64,000 bases of DNA from Enterobacter cloacae complex sp. R_G8 (GCF_024599795.1 NZ_CP102246.1:4278001-4342000), one strand, 5' to 3'; positions 43,489 through 56,170 are shown, numbered from the stretch's first letter. Numbers and translations are program-made. Notes: a model not told the origin generated them from the letters alone.

Positions 43489-44553
43489 TTAAGCCTGGGC
43501 TGCCAGGCTCACTTCTTTTGCCACCCGTTCCGTTGCATCAGGAATGGCTGTCGCACGTGCGCGTTGCGCCATCTCCATTAATGCTTCTCTGTTCCAGCCC
43601 GCCAGGGTGGTGGCGACCGCATCGGCGGTAAATTGTGGCTGCTCAAAAATTTTCGCGGCACCGGCTTTTTCAAGCGGCAGCGCATTCCAGTACTGCTGTC
43701 GGTCTTTGTGCTGGAACGGCACAAACAGGGCCGGTAAACCTGCAGCGGCAATTTCACTGACCGTTAATGCGCCAGAGCGGCAGACCACGACATCGGCCCA
43801 GGCATACGCTGCTGCCATATCGTCGATAAACTCTGTTACTTTGTGCTGCGGCTGGCCTTCTGCCGCATAAGCCTGCTCAACGGTCTGCTGAGCACCTTTT
43901 CCGCTTTGATGCCAGATCGTCACGGCATCACCCAGCTTTGCGGCAACCTGCGGCATCGTCTGGTTCAGGATACGTGCCCCCTGCGATCCACCGACGACCA
44001 ATACACGGACCGGTCCTTCACGGCCAGCCATGCGGGCATCCGGTAACGGCAGCGCCAGTACGTCCACGCGCACCGGGTTACCCACGACGTCCGCTTTCGG
44101 GAACGCACCAGGAAACGCCTGCATCACTTTGGTGGCGATTTTCGCCAGCCATTTGTTGGTCAGGCCGGCGATACCATTCTGCTCATGTAATACGACGGGA
44201 ATGCCCAACGACCACGCGGCAAGTCCCCCCGGACCTGAAACATAACCGCCCATGCCCAGCACCACATCAGGCTGAAAGCGCTTCATGATGCTGCGCGCCT
44301 GACGCCACGCGTTGAAAATGCGCACCGGCGCCAGAAGTTGGGCCTTAATACCTTTGCCACGAAGGCCAGAAATACGAATAAAGTCGATCTCAATACCGTG
44401 CTTCGGTACCAGGTCGGCTTCCATGCGGTCTGCGGTTCCCAGCCAGCGTACCTGCCAGCCCTGATCCATTAAATGGTGCGCAACCGCCAGCCCCGGGAAC
44501 ACATGTCCACCGGTACCGCCTGCCATCACCATTAACCGCTTCGGTTGATTCAT
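43489..44553 (-). CDS. murG: Lipid II synthase MurG
   Basis: GT28 glycosyltransferase that adds GlcNAc to lipid I on the inner membrane face. It has 354 residues. Both glycine-rich loops [10 protein letters not shown] (about 12-21) and [11 protein letters not shown] are present; the sugar-nucleotide loop [14 protein letters not shown] is in the C-terminal half. It overlaps ftsW by 4 bases. Confidence 0.98.
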   Translation of the reverse strand: MNQPKRLMVMAGGTGGHVFPGLAVAHHLMDQGWQVRWLGTADRMEADLVPKHGIEIDFIRISGLRGKGIKAQLLAPVRIFNAWRQARSIMKRFQPDVVLGMGGYVSGPGGLAAWSLGIPVVLHEQNGIAGLTNKWLAKIATKVMQAFPGAFPKADVVGNPVRVDVLALPLPDARMAGREGPVRVLVVGGSQGARILNQTMPQVAAKLGDAVTIWHQSGKGAQQTVEQAYAAEGQPQHKVTEFIDDMAAAYAWADVVVCRSGALTVSEIAAAGLPALFVPFQHKDRQQYWNALPLEKAGAAKIFEQPQFTADAVATTLAGWNREALMEMAQRARATAIPDATERVAKEVSLAAQA

Positions 44554-45794
44554 CGTGAACCTCGTGTAAACGCCTGGGCTTTCTCCAGACGCGTCTCATA
44601 ATCTATGCGTAACAAAAACATGATGGCCGTCGACATAATCAACAGACTGGAACCACCATAACTGATCAACGGCAACGTCAGGCCCTTGGTTGGCAGCATA
44701 CCCGCTGCGGCCCCGACGTTAACCAATGCCTGGAAGCTAAACCAGATACCAATTGAGCAGGCTAAGAAACCTGAGAAGCGGTGATCGATCTCCAGCGCTT
44801 TCCGCCCAATCGACATGGCGCGGAAAGCGACGAAGAATACCATTAATAGCGCTAATACCACACCGATATAACCCAGTTCTTCCGCAATAATGGAGAAGAT
44901 GAAGTCAGTATGCGCTTCGGGTAAATACTCCAGTTTCTGTACCGAGTTGCCCAGGCCTTGTCCCCAGACTTCACCGCGGCCAAACGCCATGAGTGACTGC
45001 GTCAGCTGATAGCCACTGCCAAACGGGTCTTCCCACGGGTTCCAGAACGAGGTTACACGGCGGATACGGTAGGGTTCGGCGAGGATCAGCAGGACAACGG
45101 CTGAAATCCCCATCCCGATAATGGCGATGAACTGCCACAGTTTCGCTCCCGCCAGGAACAGCATCGCCAGCGTCGTTACAAACAGTACCACCACGGTACC
45201 GAGGTCAGGCTGTGCCAGCAGTAAGACCGCCAGCACCAGAATCACGCCCATCGGTTTCAGGAAGCCGCGGAGGTTGTTACGCACTTCATCCACTTTGCGC
45301 ACCAGGTAGTTCGCCAGGTAGCAGAACAGGGACAGTTTGGTAAATTCTGCCGGCTGAATACGCAGCGGGCCAAAGGCGATCCAGCGCGATGCCCCGTTTA
45401 CGGAGCTACCTACCACCAGGACGATCAGCAGCATAATGATCGAGGCGATCAGCATCGCGGTGCTGTGTCGCTGCCAGAACGCCATTGGCAGACGTAAGGT
45501 TACCAGCGCAAGACAGAACGCCAGGATGATGTACAGACCATCACGCTTGGCAAACAGGAAAGGATCGTTCGCCAGTCGCTGCCCGACGGGCATCGATGCT
45601 GACGTCACCATGATAAAGCCGACCGCCGCCAGCCCCAGGGTGAGCCAGAAGAGCGTACGATCGTACATAATCAGGCTGTCGTTATCTTTCTGACGAGAGC
45701 CCATCACCCAGCCTTTCAGTGCCGCAAACAACCACACCAGGATACCAAATCCTGGGAAGCGCGGCATTTTCAGGCGAGGGAGAGATAAACGCAT
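44550..45794 (-). CDS. ftsW: SEDS glycosyltransferase FtsW
   Basis: Septal peptidoglycan polymerase that works with FtsI. It has 414 residues and about ten membrane segments. SEDS features are visible: [12 protein letters not shown] with the catalytic Asp, [21 protein letters not shown], and [18 protein letters not shown]. It overlaps murD by one base and murG by four. Confidence 0.98.
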   Translation of the reverse strand: MRLSLPRLKMPRFPGFGILVWLFAALKGWVMGSRQKDNDSLIMYDRTLFWLTLGLAAVGFIMVTSASMPVGQRLANDPFLFAKRDGLYIILAFCLALVTLRLPMAFWQRHSTAMLIASIIMLLIVLVVGSSVNGASRWIAFGPLRIQPAEFTKLSLFCYLANYLVRKVDEVRNNLRGFLKPMGVILVLAVLLLAQPDLGTVVVLFVTTLAMLFLAGAKLWQFIAIIGMGISAVVLLILAEPYRIRRVTSFWNPWEDPFGSGYQLTQSLMAFGRGEVWGQGLGNSVQKLEYLPEAHTDFIFSIIAEELGYIGVVLALLMVFFVAFRAMSIGRKALEIDHRFSGFLACSIGIWFSFQALVNVGAAAGMLPTKGLTLPLISYGGSSLLIMSTAIMFLLRIDYETRLEKAQAFTRGSR

Positions 45795-47110
45795 CAGCCT
45801 AACTCCTTCGCCAGGCGGGTAAAGAGATCACCACGCTGTTCGAAATTCTTGAATTGATCGAGGCTGGCGCATGCCGGGGAGAGCAGCACCATATCGCCCG
45901 GCTTCACGCGAGGGGCAATCAGGCGCATGGCCTGTTCCATGGTTTCAGTCTGCTCGGCAATTTCAGGGCGCAGTTCAGCCAGTTCACTGCCGTCACGACC
46001 AAAGCAGTACAGACGGATGTTATCGCCAGAAAGATACTGTTTCAGTGAGGAGAAATCAGCGGATTTACCGTCGCCCCCCAGCAGCAGATGCAGGGTACCT
46101 TCAACCTGCAAACCATTCAGCGCGGCCTCAGTACTGCCTACGTTGGTGGCTTTGGAATCATTGATCCAACGCACCCCGTTATGCTCCAGCGCCAGCTGGA
46201 AACGGTGCGCCAGACCGGTAAAGGTGGTTAACGCCTGCAGGCTGGAAGAGCGTGGCAGACCGGCGGCATCCGCCAGCGCCAGCGCCGCCAGCGCATTGGT
46301 GTAGTTATGCTGGCCGGAAAGCTTCATCTCTTTCACGTTCAGCACTTTCTCGCCTTTCACGCGCAGCCAGGTTTCCCCCAACTGGCGGTTCAGATGATAA
46401 TCACCCATGGTGATACCAAAGCTGATGCAGCGCTCGTCGGCACCGCGTACCGGCATGGTCAGGGCATCATCGGCATTAACGACGCAGACCTTCGCGTTTT
46501 CATAAATGCGTAGTTTTGCGGCGCGATACTGCTGCAGGCCAAATGGGTAGCGATCCATATGATCTTCGGTCACGTTGAGGATCGTCGCCGCTGCCGCATG
46601 CAGGCTGGAGGTTGTTTCCAGCTGGAAGCTGGAAAGCTCCAGGACATACAGTTCACAGCCCTTGTCCAGCAGCATCAGTGCAGGCAGGCCGATATTTCCG
46701 CCAACGCCAACGTTCATGCCCGCCGCTTTCGCCATCTCCCCGACCAGGGTAGTGACGGTGCTTTTTCCGTTAGAACCAGTAATGGCGATAACAGGCGCCT
46801 GCGCTTCGCGGCAGAACAGCTCGATATCACCAACAATCTCAACGCCCGCATCGGCTGCGGCGCTCAGTGAAGGGTGCGCCAGCGCCATACCGGGGCTGGC
46901 CACAATCAGATCGGCTGCCAGCAGCCAGTCATCATTCAGACCACCAAGGTGGCGTTCAACCTGTTCCGGCAGTTTGTCCAGACCCGGCGGAGAAACACGC
47001 GTATCCATCACCCGTGGCGTCACGCCGCGCGCGAGGAAAAAGTCCACGCAGGACAGGCCAGTAAGGCCCAACCCGATGATAACGACTTTTTTGCCCTGGT
47101 AATCTGCCAT
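45794..47110 (-). CDS. murD: UDP-MurNAc-L-Ala:D-Glu ligase MurD
   Basis: Adds D-glutamate to UDP-MurNAc-L-Ala. It has 438 residues, as in E. coli. N-terminal [13 protein letters not shown], the P-loop [13 protein letters not shown] (about 110-122) and NDSKATN are present. The start MADYQGKK at 47110 has GAAGGT 9 bases upstream; a longer upstream ORF start lies inside mraY and has no homology. Only 2 bases separate it from mraY. Confidence 0.98.
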   Translation of the reverse strand: MADYQGKKVVIIGLGLTGLSCVDFFLARGVTPRVMDTRVSPPGLDKLPEQVERHLGGLNDDWLLAADLIVASPGMALAHPSLSAAADAGVEIVGDIELFCREAQAPVIAITGSNGKSTVTTLVGEMAKAAGMNVGVGGNIGLPALMLLDKGCELYVLELSSFQLETTSSLHAAAATILNVTEDHMDRYPFGLQQYRAAKLRIYENAKVCVVNADDALTMPVRGADERCISFGITMGDYHLNRQLGETWLRVKGEKVLNVKEMKLSGQHNYTNALAALALADAAGLPRSSSLQALTTFTGLAHRFQLALEHNGVRWINDSKATNVGSTEAALNGLQVEGTLHLLLGGDGKSADFSSLKQYLSGDNIRLYCFGRDGSELAELRPEIAEQTETMEQAMRLIAPRVKPGDMVLLSPACASLDQFKNFEQRGDLFTRLAKELG

Positions 47111-47112
47111 GA

Positions 47113-48195
47113 TTAACGTACCTTCAGCGTTGCCAGGCCAATCAGCACCAGCATCAGCGAAATAATCCAGAAGCGCACGATGACGCGCGGCTCTGGCCAA
47201 CCTTTCAGTTCATAGTGATGGTGAATCGGCGCCATACGGAAGATGCGCTGCCCGCGCAGCTTAAAGGAACCGACCTGCAGAATCACCGACAGGGTTTCAA
47301 CCACAAATACCCCACCCATGATCACCAGCAGGAACTCCTGGCGCAGCAGCACGGCAATAATGCCCAGCGCGCCACCCAGAGCCAGTGAACCGACGTCACC
47401 CATAAAGACCTGGGCCGGATAGGTGTTGAACCACAGGAAGCCCAGCCCCGCCCCGACAATGGCCGTACAGACGATCACCAGCTCGCCCGCGTGACGCAGG
47501 TACGGAATGTGCAGATAATTAGCAAAGTTCATGTTGCCGGTCGCCCACGCCACCAGCGCGAAACCTGCGGCCACGAAGACCGTTGGCATAATCGCCAGAC
47601 CATCCAGACCATCTGTCAGGTTCACCGCGTTACCGGTGCCCACAATCACGAAATACGCCAGCAGAATGTAGAACAGCCCCAGTTGCGGCATGACGTCTTT
47701 AAAGAACGGCACCACCAGCTCGGTAGCGGGAGTGTCTTTTCCTGCCAGATACAGCGCGAAGGCCACGCCCAGCGCAATCACCGACATCCAGAAATATTTC
47801 CAGCGGGCGATCAGACCTTTCGTGTCTTTACGCACCACTTTGCGATAATCATCGACAAACCCAATGATTCCGTAGCCCACCAGCACAGTCAGCACGCACC
47901 AGACGTACGGATTGGATGGATAGGCCCACAGCAGCACGGAAACCACGATCGCGGTCAGGATCATAATCCCGCCCATGGTTGGCGTACCGCGTTTACTGAA
48001 GTGCGATTCCGGACCATCGTTACGCACGACCTGGCCAAAAGAGAGTTTTTGCAGACGGGCAATCATGCGCGGGCCCATCCACAATGAGATGAACAGCGCA
48101 GTCAGCAGGCTGACAATGGCGCGAAACGTCAGATAGGAAAAGACGTTAAAGCCTGAGTAATATTTGACCAAATGTTCGGCCAGCCAAACTAACAT
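47113..48195 (-). CDS. mraY: Phospho-MurNAc-pentapeptide translocase MraY
   Basis: Makes lipid I by moving phospho-MurNAc-pentapeptide to undecaprenyl phosphate. It has 360 residues and ten predicted membrane helices. The Mg/active-site loops GFVDDYRKV and [13 protein letters not shown], and the [13 protein letters not shown] loop, are intact. It overlaps murF by 7 bases. Confidence 0.98.
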   Translation of the reverse strand: MLVWLAEHLVKYYSGFNVFSYLTFRAIVSLLTALFISLWMGPRMIARLQKLSFGQVVRNDGPESHFSKRGTPTMGGIMILTAIVVSVLLWAYPSNPYVWCVLTVLVGYGIIGFVDDYRKVVRKDTKGLIARWKYFWMSVIALGVAFALYLAGKDTPATELVVPFFKDVMPQLGLFYILLAYFVIVGTGNAVNLTDGLDGLAIMPTVFVAAGFALVAWATGNMNFANYLHIPYLRHAGELVIVCTAIVGAGLGFLWFNTYPAQVFMGDVGSLALGGALGIIAVLLRQEFLLVIMGGVFVVETLSVILQVGSFKLRGQRIFRMAPIHHHYELKGWPEPRVIVRFWIISLMLVLIGLATLKVR

Positions 48196-49547
48196 GTCCC
48201 GTTCTCCTGTAATGCGTGCACAACCTCTTCCATGGCGGCACTACGTGAACCTTTCACTAACACAGTCACCATTTGTTTTTCAGCAATCAACGCCTTCAGA
48301 CGTTCAATCAGTGCGGCTTTATCGGCAAAATGTTCGCCAACACCGCTGGCATGGCTAATCGCCTGGCTCAGTTTTCCGGCGCTCAGGACACAATCCAGCC
48401 CCGCCGCTTTCGCGGCTTCACCCACCTGGGTATGACAGGCTTCGCTTTCATCGCCCAACTCGGCCATATCGCCAACGACCATCACACGATAACCCGGCAT
48501 TTCGGACAGCACCTGTACGGCCGCCGTCATCGAACCGACGTTCGCGTTGTAGGAGTCATCCAGCAGCAGTTTGTTTTCTGCAAGCTGGATGGGAAACAGA
48601 CGCCCCGGTACGGCTTTTAAATTTGCCAGACCGGTTTTTATCGCGTCATGTGTCGCGCCTACAGCCATCGACAACGCCGCGGCAGCGAGCGCATTGGCGA
48701 TGTTATGGCGCCCGGGCAGTGGCAGCAGAACCTCAATGCCCCCCGTTGGGGTATTGAGTGTGAATTCCGTGCCATGCGAGGTCACATGGATATTGGTTGC
48801 GGTAAAATCACTGTTGGCCGCATTTGGCGAGAAACGCCACGTCTTACGCGAACCAATAATGCTCTGCCAGTTCAGCCAGTCATTATTGTCGGCATTCATA
48901 ATGGCGATACCATCATCCGGCAGGCCGGTATAGATCTCGCCTTTGGCTTTTGCCACGCCTTCGAGTGAACCAAAACCTTCCAGATGTGCAGCAGCCAGGT
49001 TATTCACCAGCGCGGCCTCCGGACGCGTCAGGCTCACGGTCCAGGCGATTTCGCCCTGATGATTTGCCCCTAATTCAATCACCGCAAACTCATGCTCTTT
49101 GGTGAGGCGAAGTAATGTCATCGGCACACCGATGTCATTATTTAGATTGCCTGCGGTGTAAAGTGTGTTACCGCACTGACTGAGTATGGCCGCCGTCATC
49201 TCTTTGACCGACGTTTTACCCGACGACCCCGTCAGGGCGACAACGCGAGCCGGGACCTGCTGACGAACCCAGGCAGCCAGCTCACCAAAGGCCAGACGCG
49301 TATCCTTCACCACAAGCTGTGGCAAATCGATAGCGAGTTTGCGGCTCACCAGCAGCGCACCCGCACCGTTTTCTTTCGCCTGTTCAGCAAAATCGTGGGC
49401 GTCAAAACGTTCGCCTTTCAGCGCCACAAACAGGCACCCGGCGGTCACTTTGCGGGTATCTGTTGTCACGGCGTCAATGGTGAGGTCCTGACCATGCAAC
49501 GTACCCTGCAGGAGGGTTGCCGCCTTGCCGAGCGTTAAGCTAATCAT
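48189..49547 (-). CDS. murF: UDP-MurNAc-tripeptide:D-Ala-D-Ala ligase MurF
   Basis: Adds the D-Ala-D-Ala dipeptide, completing the pentapeptide. It has 452 residues, as in E. coli. The P-loop [14 protein letters not shown] is at about 104-117 and [13 protein letters not shown] in the last third. It overlaps murE by 4 bases and mraY by 7. Confidence 0.98.
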   Translation of the reverse strand: MISLTLGKAATLLQGTLHGQDLTIDAVTTDTRKVTAGCLFVALKGERFDAHDFAEQAKENGAGALLVSRKLAIDLPQLVVKDTRLAFGELAAWVRQQVPARVVALTGSSGKTSVKEMTAAILSQCGNTLYTAGNLNNDIGVPMTLLRLTKEHEFAVIELGANHQGEIAWTVSLTRPEAALVNNLAAAHLEGFGSLEGVAKAKGEIYTGLPDDGIAIMNADNNDWLNWQSIIGSRKTWRFSPNAANSDFTATNIHVTSHGTEFTLNTPTGGIEVLLPLPGRHNIANALAAAALSMAVGATHDAIKTGLANLKAVPGRLFPIQLAENKLLLDDSYNANVGSMTAAVQVLSEMPGYRVMVVGDMAELGDESEACHTQVGEAAKAAGLDCVLSAGKLSQAISHASGVGEHFADKAALIERLKALIAEKQMVTVLVKGSRSAAMEEVVHALQENGTC

Positions 49548-51031
49548 GCCACCACTCCCAACAGACGCGCTGCCGTTACACGATCCGAATAGTCCAGACG
49601 ACGGTTGCCAACAATCTGATAATCTTCATGGCCTTTACCCGCCAGAAGCACAACGTCGTTCTCCTGCGCCTGCATAATGGCGTTGGTCACGGCTTCTGCA
49701 CGGCCTTCCACCACGCGGGCACGTCCTGCGTCCAGCATACCGGCCAGGATATCGTTGATAATGGCGCGCGGCTCTTCAGTGCGCGGGTTGTCATCGGTCA
49801 CAACCGGAATATCCGCGAACTGTTCGGCAATGGCTCCCATCAACGGACGCTTGCCCTTGTCGCGATCGCCTCCACAGCCAAACACGCACCAGAGCTTACC
49901 GGTGCAGTGCAGGCGTGCCGCTTCGAGCGCTTTTTCCAGCGCATCGGGCGTGTGGGCATAATCGACAACCACGGTCGGTTTACCTGGCGCACTGAACACT
50001 TCCATACGGCCACAGACTGGCTGCAGACGCTCTGCGGATTTCAGCAGTTCGGCCATCGGATAGCCCAACGCCAGCAATGTAGCCAGTGCCAGCAGCAGGT
50101 TGCTGACGTTAAAGGCCCCCATCAGGCGGCTTTCAATTTCGCCTTCCCCCCAGGAAGAGGCAAAGCGAATCGTCGCGCCGCTGTCATGATAATTAACCTC
50201 AACCGCCTTAAGCCAACGGCCATGGCAGTTCGGGTTGATATGGTCATCCATCGACACCGCCACCGCATCCGGCAGCTTCGCAAGCCAGCGGCGCCCGACT
50301 TCGTCGTCAGCGTTGATGATGGCTTGTCCATAGTGATGCGTGGAGAAGAGCAGCCATTTCGCGGCCTCGTAATGCTCCATATCACCATGATAATCAAGAT
50401 GATCGCGACTCAGGTTCGTGAACACGGAGGCGGCAAATTTCAACGCCGCTACACGATGCTGTACCAGACCATGAGAGGAGACTTCCATCGCCGCAAAGGT
50501 CGCGCCCTGCCCTGCCAGCCCGGCAATCACATGCTGCACGTCAACCGCGGAGCCGGTGGTGTTTTCCGTCGGGCTCACTTTACCCAACAGCCCATTCCCC
50601 ACGGTGCCCATCACGGCGCCGGTTTCACCCAGCAACTGCGCCCATTGCGCCATCAACTGAGTGGTCGTCGTTTTTCCGTTGGTGCCCGTCACGCCCACCA
50701 GACGCAGTTGGTCTGAAGGCTCGTTATAGAAACGTCCCGCCAGTGCGGAGAGTCGCTCATTTAACTGGCTAAGATAGATAACCGGCACACCATGCATTTC
50801 ACGGATTTCACCGTCGGTTGCCTCATCTTTAGCCTCAGCAATAATGGCAGCTACACCTTGCGCAATCGCCTGCGGGATATATCGACGCCCGTCCGCCTGA
50901 TGACCAACTACAGCCACAAAAAGATCGCCGGAAGCAGCCACACGGCTGTCCAGTACCATCTCCCGTAGCGCTCGCTCAGGTGCGTTTGGCACCCACGGAG
51001 CGAGAAGGTCGCGCAAATTACGATCTGCCAC
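49544..51031 (-). CDS. murE: UDP-MurNAc-L-Ala-D-Glu:meso-DAP ligase MurE
   Basis: Adds the third residue of the stem peptide. It has 495 residues, as in E. coli. P-loop [14 protein letters not shown] is at about 113-126. DDNPRTEEP carries the DNPR signature that selects meso-diaminopimelate rather than lysine, fitting a Gram-negative wall. The start overlaps ftsI by 14 bases. Confidence 0.98.
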   Translation of the reverse strand: MADRNLRDLLAPWVPNAPERALREMVLDSRVAASGDLFVAVVGHQADGRRYIPQAIAQGVAAIIAEAKDEATDGEIREMHGVPVIYLSQLNERLSALAGRFYNEPSDQLRLVGVTGTNGKTTTTQLMAQWAQLLGETGAVMGTVGNGLLGKVSPTENTTGSAVDVQHVIAGLAGQGATFAAMEVSSHGLVQHRVAALKFAASVFTNLSRDHLDYHGDMEHYEAAKWLLFSTHHYGQAIINADDEVGRRWLAKLPDAVAVSMDDHINPNCHGRWLKAVEVNYHDSGATIRFASSWGEGEIESRLMGAFNVSNLLLALATLLALGYPMAELLKSAERLQPVCGRMEVFSAPGKPTVVVDYAHTPDALEKALEAARLHCTGKLWCVFGCGGDRDKGKRPLMGAIAEQFADIPVVTDDNPRTEEPRAIINDILAGMLDAGRARVVEGRAEAVTNAIMQAQENDVVLLAGKGHEDYQIVGNRRLDYSDRVTAARLLGVVA

Positions 51032-52784
51032 CTGTACCCTCGCCTTGATTAATTACAAATTCACTTTTTTCGCCCGTTGCCAGCGCATCCGGTTCAACGT
51101 TCATGGTGCGCAATACGCCGCCCATGATGGCGCCAAACACAGGCGCGGAAACGGCGCCGCCGTAGTATTTACCCGCCTGTGGATCGTTAATCACGACCAC
51201 CAGCGCAAAACGCGGATTGCTTGCAGGCGCAACGCCTGCGGTATAGGCAATGTATTTGTTGATGTAGCGGCCGTCTGGCCCCACTTTTTTCGCTGTACCG
51301 GTTTTAATGGCGATGCGATAGCCTTTGATCGCCGCCTTCACGCCGCCGCCGCCAGGTAGCGCCACGCTTTCCATCATATGCACAACGGTACGAACGATAG
51401 ATTCCGGGAAGATACGCTCGCCCGGAACCGGTGGATCAACTTTGGTAATTGACAGCGGGCGATAAACGCCATAGCTGCCAATCGTTGCGTAGACTCGCGC
51501 TAACTGTAACGGGGTTACCATTAGCCCGTAGCCGAAAGAGAAGGTGGCCCTCTCTATGTCAGACCACCGTTGTTTTTGAGGATATAAGCCACTGCGTTCT
51601 CCGACCAACCCCAAATTGGTCGCCTTTCCTAGCCCAAAACGTGAGTAAGTCTCTACTAACGCTGAGGACGGCATCGCTAACGCCAGCTTTGAAACACCGA
51701 CGTTACTCGACTTCTGTAATACCCCGGTCAGGGTCAATTCGCTGTAGCGCGCCACGTCTTTGATCTCGTGGCCGTTAATACGATAAGGAATGGTGTTCAG
51801 AACCGTGTTCTCATTGACGATGCCGCGTTGCAGCGCCGTCATCACCACCATCGGTTTCACCGTGGAGCCGGGTTCGAACACGTCAGTAATGGCCCGGTTA
51901 CGCATTGCATCTTTGGCGGTACCGGTAAAGTTGTTCGGGTTGTAGGACGGACTGTTGGCCATCGCCAGCACTTCACCGGTGCTGACATCCACCAGCACGG
52001 CGCTGCCCGACTCCGCCTTGTTAAAGGCCACGGCATTGTTCAACTCGCGATACACCAGCGCCTGCAGACGCTCATCAATGCTCAACGCCAGGTTGTGGGC
52101 AGCCTGGCTGTCTGTGGAAGAGATATCTTCAATTACGCGACCATAGCGGTCTTTTCGCACGATTCGCTCGCCCGGCTGACCGGTAAGCCACTTATCAAAG
52201 CTTTTTTCTACCCCTTCGATCCCCTGGCTATCGACGTTGGTAAAGCCAATGAGGTGAGCAGTCACTTCGCCTGAAGGATAGTAACGGCGAGACTCTTCAC
52301 GAAGATGAATACCCGGTAGCTTCAGTTTTTTGATGTAATCGGCCATGTCAGGGTTAACCTGACGCGCCAGATAGATAAAGCGCCCTTTTGGGTTGGCGTT
52401 AACACGGGAGGCAAGCTGATCCAGCGGCATTTTCAGGGCATCAGACAGCGCTTTCCAGCGGTTGTCGAGCGTAATACCGCCAGCATCGTGCAGCTCTTTT
52501 GGATCGGCCCAGATCGCCTTCACCGGTACGCTCACCGCCAGCGGACGGCCGGAACGGTCGGTGATCATTCCGCGGGATGTGGAGACTTCCTGTACGCGCA
52601 GCGAGCGCATATCGCCCTGCCGTACCAGCATGTCAGGCGCGACGATTTGTAGCCACGCCACGCGTCCCAGCAGGAAGCCCAGCGCGAGTAAAATGCAGCC
52701 GCAAAGCAACGCAAAACGCCAACTTACAAAGTTGGCCTGTTCTTCCTGACGTTTTGGTTTTAGCGTTTTTGCCGCTGCTCTCAT
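51018..52784 (-). CDS. ftsI: Septal transpeptidase FtsI (PBP3)
   Basis: Cross-links septal peptidoglycan. It has 588 residues, as in E. coli. A short cytoplasmic part and one membrane helix (about 20-40) are followed by the pedestal domain and the penicillin-binding domain: the active Ser307 in STVKP (307-311), then KSSNVG and KTGTAKK. No insertion near the active site (such as the YRIN/YRIK duplication linked with resistance) is seen; the segment reads [14 protein letters not shown] once. Confidence 0.98.
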   Translation of the reverse strand: MRAAAKTLKPKRQEEQANFVSWRFALLCGCILLALGFLLGRVAWLQIVAPDMLVRQGDMRSLRVQEVSTSRGMITDRSGRPLAVSVPVKAIWADPKELHDAGGITLDNRWKALSDALKMPLDQLASRVNANPKGRFIYLARQVNPDMADYIKKLKLPGIHLREESRRYYPSGEVTAHLIGFTNVDSQGIEGVEKSFDKWLTGQPGERIVRKDRYGRVIEDISSTDSQAAHNLALSIDERLQALVYRELNNAVAFNKAESGSAVLVDVSTGEVLAMANSPSYNPNNFTGTAKDAMRNRAITDVFEPGSTVKPMVVMTALQRGIVNENTVLNTIPYRINGHEIKDVARYSELTLTGVLQKSSNVGVSKLALAMPSSALVETYSRFGLGKATNLGLVGERSGLYPQKQRWSDIERATFSFGYGLMVTPLQLARVYATIGSYGVYRPLSITKVDPPVPGERIFPESIVRTVVHMMESVALPGGGGVKAAIKGYRIAIKTGTAKKVGPDGRYINKYIAYTAGVAPASNPRFALVVVINDPQAGKYYGGAVSAPVFGAIMGGVLRTMNVEPDALATGEKSEFVINQGEGTGGRS

Positions 52785-52799
52785 GCGTCGCGTTTTCCC

Positions 52800-53165
52800 T
52801 TATTTTTGTACTACGATATTTTCCTGGGAAGGATCAACATGCTGCAATTGCAGCTTTTCCGTTGCGATCCGTTCAACCCGGCTGTGATCGCCGAGCGCGT
52901 TTTCTTCAAGGATCAGATTTCGCCATTCAATATCCAGCGCATCGCGTTCCAGTACCATCTGCTCGCGTTGCGCAGTCAATAAACGTGTATGGTGGGCTGT
53001 AGTGACCACCGTTACTGCCGTCACAATGATGCAAATGAACAAGCAGAGTGGCAGCTTCCCAAACCGCAAAAGATCGTCGCCGATCACGCCAGGCAAGGCA
53101 TGGCGCTCGTTGCTTCCTAACGAATCCTTAACTTTGCTTAGGGTCTCTGTCACTCTGCTGATCAT
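52800..53165 (-). CDS. ftsL: Division protein FtsL
   Basis: Small bitopic divisome protein of 121 residues, as in E. coli. One membrane helix (about 37-57, [19 protein letters not shown] within it) is followed by a periplasmic leucine-zipper-like coiled coil (about 60-100) that pairs with FtsB. It overlaps rsmH by 4 bases. Confidence 0.97.
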   Translation of the reverse strand: MISRVTETLSKVKDSLGSNERHALPGVIGDDLLRFGKLPLCLFICIIVTAVTVVTTAHHTRLLTAQREQMVLERDALDIEWRNLILEENALGDHSRVERIATEKLQLQHVDPSQENIVVQK

Positions 53166-54103
53166 GCGTTCGTCCTCTCTGCAATACGCAGCACTGAACT
53201 ACGGGCGCGTGGATTCTCTGCCACCTCTTCTTCGCCCGGCATCAACTTGCCTAATGCTCGCAACTGACGGCCACCCAGCTTCCTGAGTTGTTCTTCCGTC
53301 ATCGGCAGCCCTGCTGGAACCTGTGGACCGCGGCTTTGTTCACGCATAAAGCGCTTCACAATACGGTCCTCCAGCGAATGGAAGCTGATGATGGATAACC
53401 GCCCACCCGGGGCCAGCACGTCGAGCGAGCTTTTTAGCGCCAGCTCTATTTCCTCCAGTTCACTGTTTACCCAGATGCGCACCGCCTGGAAGGTACGGGT
53501 CGCGGGATGTTTGTGTTTATCCTTCACCGGTGTTGCCGCCGCAATCACCTCGGCCAGCTCTTTCGTGCGGGTCATCGGTTCAACACGATTGCGCTCAACA
53601 ATGGCGCGCGCGATGCGCTTGCCAAAACGTTCTTCACCAAAGGTTTTGATCACCCAGGCAATATCCGCTTCATCCGCAGTCTGTAACCACTCGGCGGCAG
53701 ACTGACCGCGCGTAGGATCCATGCGCATGTCCAGCGGGCCGTCGCGCATAAAGGAGAAACCGCGTTCAGCATCATCAAGTTGGGGTGAAGAGACGCCAAG
53801 ATCGAGAAGAATCCCGTCGATCTTGCCCGTCAGGCCGCGCTCAGCAACGTAATCTGCCAGCGCAGAGAAAGGTCCATGCACGATGGAAAAGCGTGGATCA
53901 TCGATGGTTTGCGCAACGGCAATCGCCTGCGGATCGCGGTCGATTGCCAGCAGACGTCCGTCCGCTCCCAGTTGGGAGAGGATCAAACGCGAGTGGCCAC
54001 CGCGACCAAAAGTGCCATCAATGTAGATGCCGTCCGGACGAATATTCAGGCCGTTGACGGCCTCATCCAGCAACACCGTTGTATGTTTATAATTTTCCAT
54101 CAT
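53162..54103 (-). CDS. rsmH: 16S rRNA m4C1402 methyltransferase RsmH
   Basis: S-adenosylmethionine-dependent N4-methyltransferase acting on C1402 of 16S rRNA. It has 313 residues, as in E. coli. SAM-binding [12 protein letters not shown] is at about 28-39 and [12 protein letters not shown] near 100. Two bases separate it from mraZ; it is the second gene of the dcw cluster. Confidence 0.98.
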   Translation of the reverse strand: MMENYKHTTVLLDEAVNGLNIRPDGIYIDGTFGRGGHSRLILSQLGADGRLLAIDRDPQAIAVAQTIDDPRFSIVHGPFSALADYVAERGLTGKIDGILLDLGVSSPQLDDAERGFSFMRDGPLDMRMDPTRGQSAAEWLQTADEADIAWVIKTFGEERFGKRIARAIVERNRVEPMTRTKELAEVIAAATPVKDKHKHPATRTFQAVRIWVNSELEEIELALKSSLDVLAPGGRLSIISFHSLEDRIVKRFMREQSRGPQVPAGLPMTEEQLRKLGGRQLRALGKLMPGEEEVAENPRARSSVLRIAERTNA

Positions 54104-54105
54104 AT

Positions 54106-54564
54106 TTATAGAGACAAGTCCTGCAGCCGTTCCGACAAGGTTGCGGAATCAGACTGCTCAGCGTCGATATCTTCCTTGACCTGTTGATACCAGGTCGTTT
54201 CGTCCCACAGTTCAAACTTGTTGAACTGCCCGACCAGCATCACTTCTTTGGTCAGACCGGCATGTTGCCGCAGCACGGGCGCAATCAGTAATCGCCCTGC
54301 ACTATCCATCTGACACTCACTGGCATGTCCCAATAACAACCGCTGCACGCGGCGTTCCTGTGGGTTCATGCTCGACAGTCGCGACAGCTTTTGCTCAATA
54401 ATTTCCCATTCAGGCAAGGGGTAAAGCAGCAGGCAGGGGGAGTTGATGTCAATGGTGCAAACCAGTTGACCCGAAGCGTTCTCGATCAGCTGGTCGCGGT
54501 ATCGGGTTGGTACCGATAAACGCCCTTTACTGTCGAGATTGACTAACGTTGCTCCACGGAACAT
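54106..54564 (-). CDS. mraZ: Transcriptional regulator MraZ
   Basis: First gene of the dcw cluster. MraZ forms ring-shaped oligomers and represses its own promoter in E. coli. It has 152 residues in two AbrB-like halves, each with the DxxxR pattern: [11 protein letters not shown] and [12 protein letters not shown]. The start [11 protein letters not shown] at 54564 fits the family; in-frame codons further up run through the operator. Three 10-bp-spaced operator repeats lie immediately upstream. Confidence 0.97.
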   Translation of the reverse strand: MFRGATLVNLDSKGRLSVPTRYRDQLIENASGQLVCTIDINSPCLLLYPLPEWEIIEQKLSRLSSMNPQERRVQRLLLGHASECQMDSAGRLLIAPVLRQHAGLTKEVMLVGQFNKFELWDETTWYQQVKEDIDAEQSDSATLSERLQDLSL

Positions 54565-54583
54565 GCCAGTCTTACCCCTCCTC

Positions 54584-54607
54584 ACCACTTTAACCCACAA
54601 ATTCCCA
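54584..54607 (-). promoter_or_regulatory. MraZ operator repeats
   Basis: On the minus strand the motif TGGGA, TGGGT and TGGTG occurs three times with a strict 10-base period (CCCA on the plus strand at 54604-54607 and 54594-54597, and a degenerate copy ACCA at 54584-54587). This matches the known TGGGN repeats bound by MraZ and covers the predicted transcription start. Confidence 0.88.
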
Positions 54608-54615
54608 CCTAAAGG

Positions 54616-54645
54616 AGTTTACGGAGCGAGGGAAAAGCTTGTCAA
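54616..54645 (-). promoter_or_regulatory. Pmra, promoter of the dcw cluster
   Basis: -35 TTGACA (54640-54645), an 18-base spacer and -10 TAAACT (54616-54621) on the minus strand, close to what I recall of E. coli Pmra. The predicted start (about 54609) falls at the edge of the MraZ repeats. Confidence 0.88.
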
Positions 54646-55165
54646 GCCAGGACTCTCTCTATAGAAGCCCGAAAGCCCTCTATTTACAGAGATAAACAGT
54701 CCTGGTTAATAACTGCACAACTGGCGAGGCAAAATTAACGTTATGAATATTTGTAAGAAAAAAACCGAATATGCACACTAGCGTTAAGGCTCACTCAATA
54801 TCATCGCAGCGAAATATAAAGTGTCAGTTTGCGACGCGGGCAGCATTTTAAGACATATTCACAGGGGATAACAGCGCCAGATTCACCACAGCACGCAATG
54901 AACGAACCGGCTGGCAGGCGAGCACGCCAGGGTAGGGGAAAAAACGTCTGAATATTCATCGACCGGGCAGCTTTGTAACAAAACAATACAAAGAGAGGCT
55001 TTATAAATCGTATAAATCTTCTTTCAAGGCCATTTTAAAAGGCCAAAAAGAATTAAAAAAATAGCAGATTCTGATTCCTAAGGAATCGTCCTAATTTTTC
55101 TCCGGGAATTATTCGACAGAATTATCCAGGCAAAACAAGGGGGAGTTTTCACTCCCCCTCATTCA
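54646..55165. other. cra-mraZ gap, no gene seen
   Basis: About 520 bases between cra and the Pmra promoter. Apart from the cra terminator at the right end (55139-55158) I see only AT-rich sequence with A/T runs and no supportable gene. E. coli has a similar-sized gap here. Confidence 0.6.
55139..55158 (-). terminator. cra terminator
   Basis: Perfect 7-bp stem GGGGGAG / CTCCCCC with a 6-base loop, 7 bases beyond the cra stop; minus-strand RNA then reads UUGUUUUG. Confidence 0.85.
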
Positions 55166-56170
55166 TTAATGGCGGCTCAAAATTCCGCGACGGTAAAGAT
55201 TACGTTTGATACGCGTCAGCCCCGGCTTCGGTTTACGCGGTTCATCCAGACTCGCCAGGACGATCTCCAGCACACGCTCAGCCACGTCACGATGGCGCTG
55301 CGCGACGGCCAGTACCGGGCATTGCAGGAAGTCGAGCAGTTCGTTATCACCGAAGGTGGCGATAGCCAGATCGGATGGCAGCTTACCGTCCCGACGCAAG
55401 GTAACATCCATTACGCCCTGCAGTAAGGCAAATGAGGTGGTGAACAGCGCCTGAGGCATCGGGTGGGTCTCCAGCCATTTCTCAAACAACTGCGCGGCGG
55501 CTTCACGCTCATAACTGTTGGCATAGAGGTAGTGAACCTCGCGCGGATCGTCTTTCCACGCCGTCCTGAAACCTTGCTCACGGAGGAAGCTCACGGAAAG
55601 CTCAGGCAGCGCGCCAAGATAAAGCACGGTTTCAGCCGGGAAGGTTCTCAGCTCCGCGGCCAGCATTTCCGCATCATCCTGATCGGCGCCGACGACACTG
55701 GTGAAGTGCTCTCTGTCCAGGGCACGATCCAGTGCGACAATCGGGAAGGGATCGTTCGCCCAGCGTTGATAGAACGGATGCTCTGGCGGTAAGGAGGTCG
55801 AAACAATGATGGCATCGACCTGACGCTGGAGCAGATGCTCAATACAGCGCATCTCGTTATCAGGCTGATCTTCTGAGCAGGCAATCAAGAGCTGATAGCC
55901 GCGCTGGCGAGCCTGACGTTCAAGATAGTTAGCGATACGGGTGTAGCTGGTGTTTTCCAGATCAGGGATCACCAGACCAATCGATCGGGTGCGCCCGGCG
56001 CGTAAGCCGGCTGCGACAGCATTCGGATGGTAGTTATGCTCACGAACCACCGCCATGACTTTCTCAACGGTTTTGTCGCTGACACGGTACTGCTTTGCTT
56101 TACCGTTAATCACATAGCTGGCCGTAGTTCGTGACACGCCGGCTAGCCGGGCGATTTCATCCAGTTTCAC
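55166..56170 (-). CDS. cra: Catabolite repressor/activator Cra (FruR)
   Basis: LacI-family regulator of carbon flow, released from DNA by fructose 1-phosphate (or fructose 1,6-bisphosphate). It has 334 residues, as in E. coli and nearly identical to it. Helix-turn-helix at about 1-25 ([20 protein letters not shown]), hinge to about 60, then the periplasmic-binding-protein-like sensor. The start codon is GTG at 56170, with AAGGGG about 5 bases upstream. It stands alone between ilvIH and mraZ. Confidence 0.98.
   Translation of the reverse strand: MKLDEIARLAGVSRTTASYVINGKAKQYRVSDKTVEKVMAVVREHNYHPNAVAAGLRAGRTRSIGLVIPDLENTSYTRIANYLERQARQRGYQLLIACSEDQPDNEMRCIEHLLQRQVDAIIVSTSLPPEHPFYQRWANDPFPIVALDRALDREHFTSVVGADQDDAEMLAAELRTFPAETVLYLGALPELSVSFLREQGFRTAWKDDPREVHYLYANSYEREAAAQLFEKWLETHPMPQALFTTSFALLQGVMDVTLRRDGKLPSDLAIATFGDNELLDFLQCPVLAVAQRHRDVAERVLEIVLASLDEPRKPKPGLTRIKRNLYRRGILSRH

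Noticed and set aside
51018..52784. Possible PBP3 resistance insertion
   Set aside because: The segment around 330-345 reads PYRIN once, with no duplicated YRIN/YRIK; length equals the normal 588 residues.
54801..54986. 61-codon minus-strand ORF between cra and mraZ
   Set aside because: No homology, no ribosome site and not in any operon arrangement.
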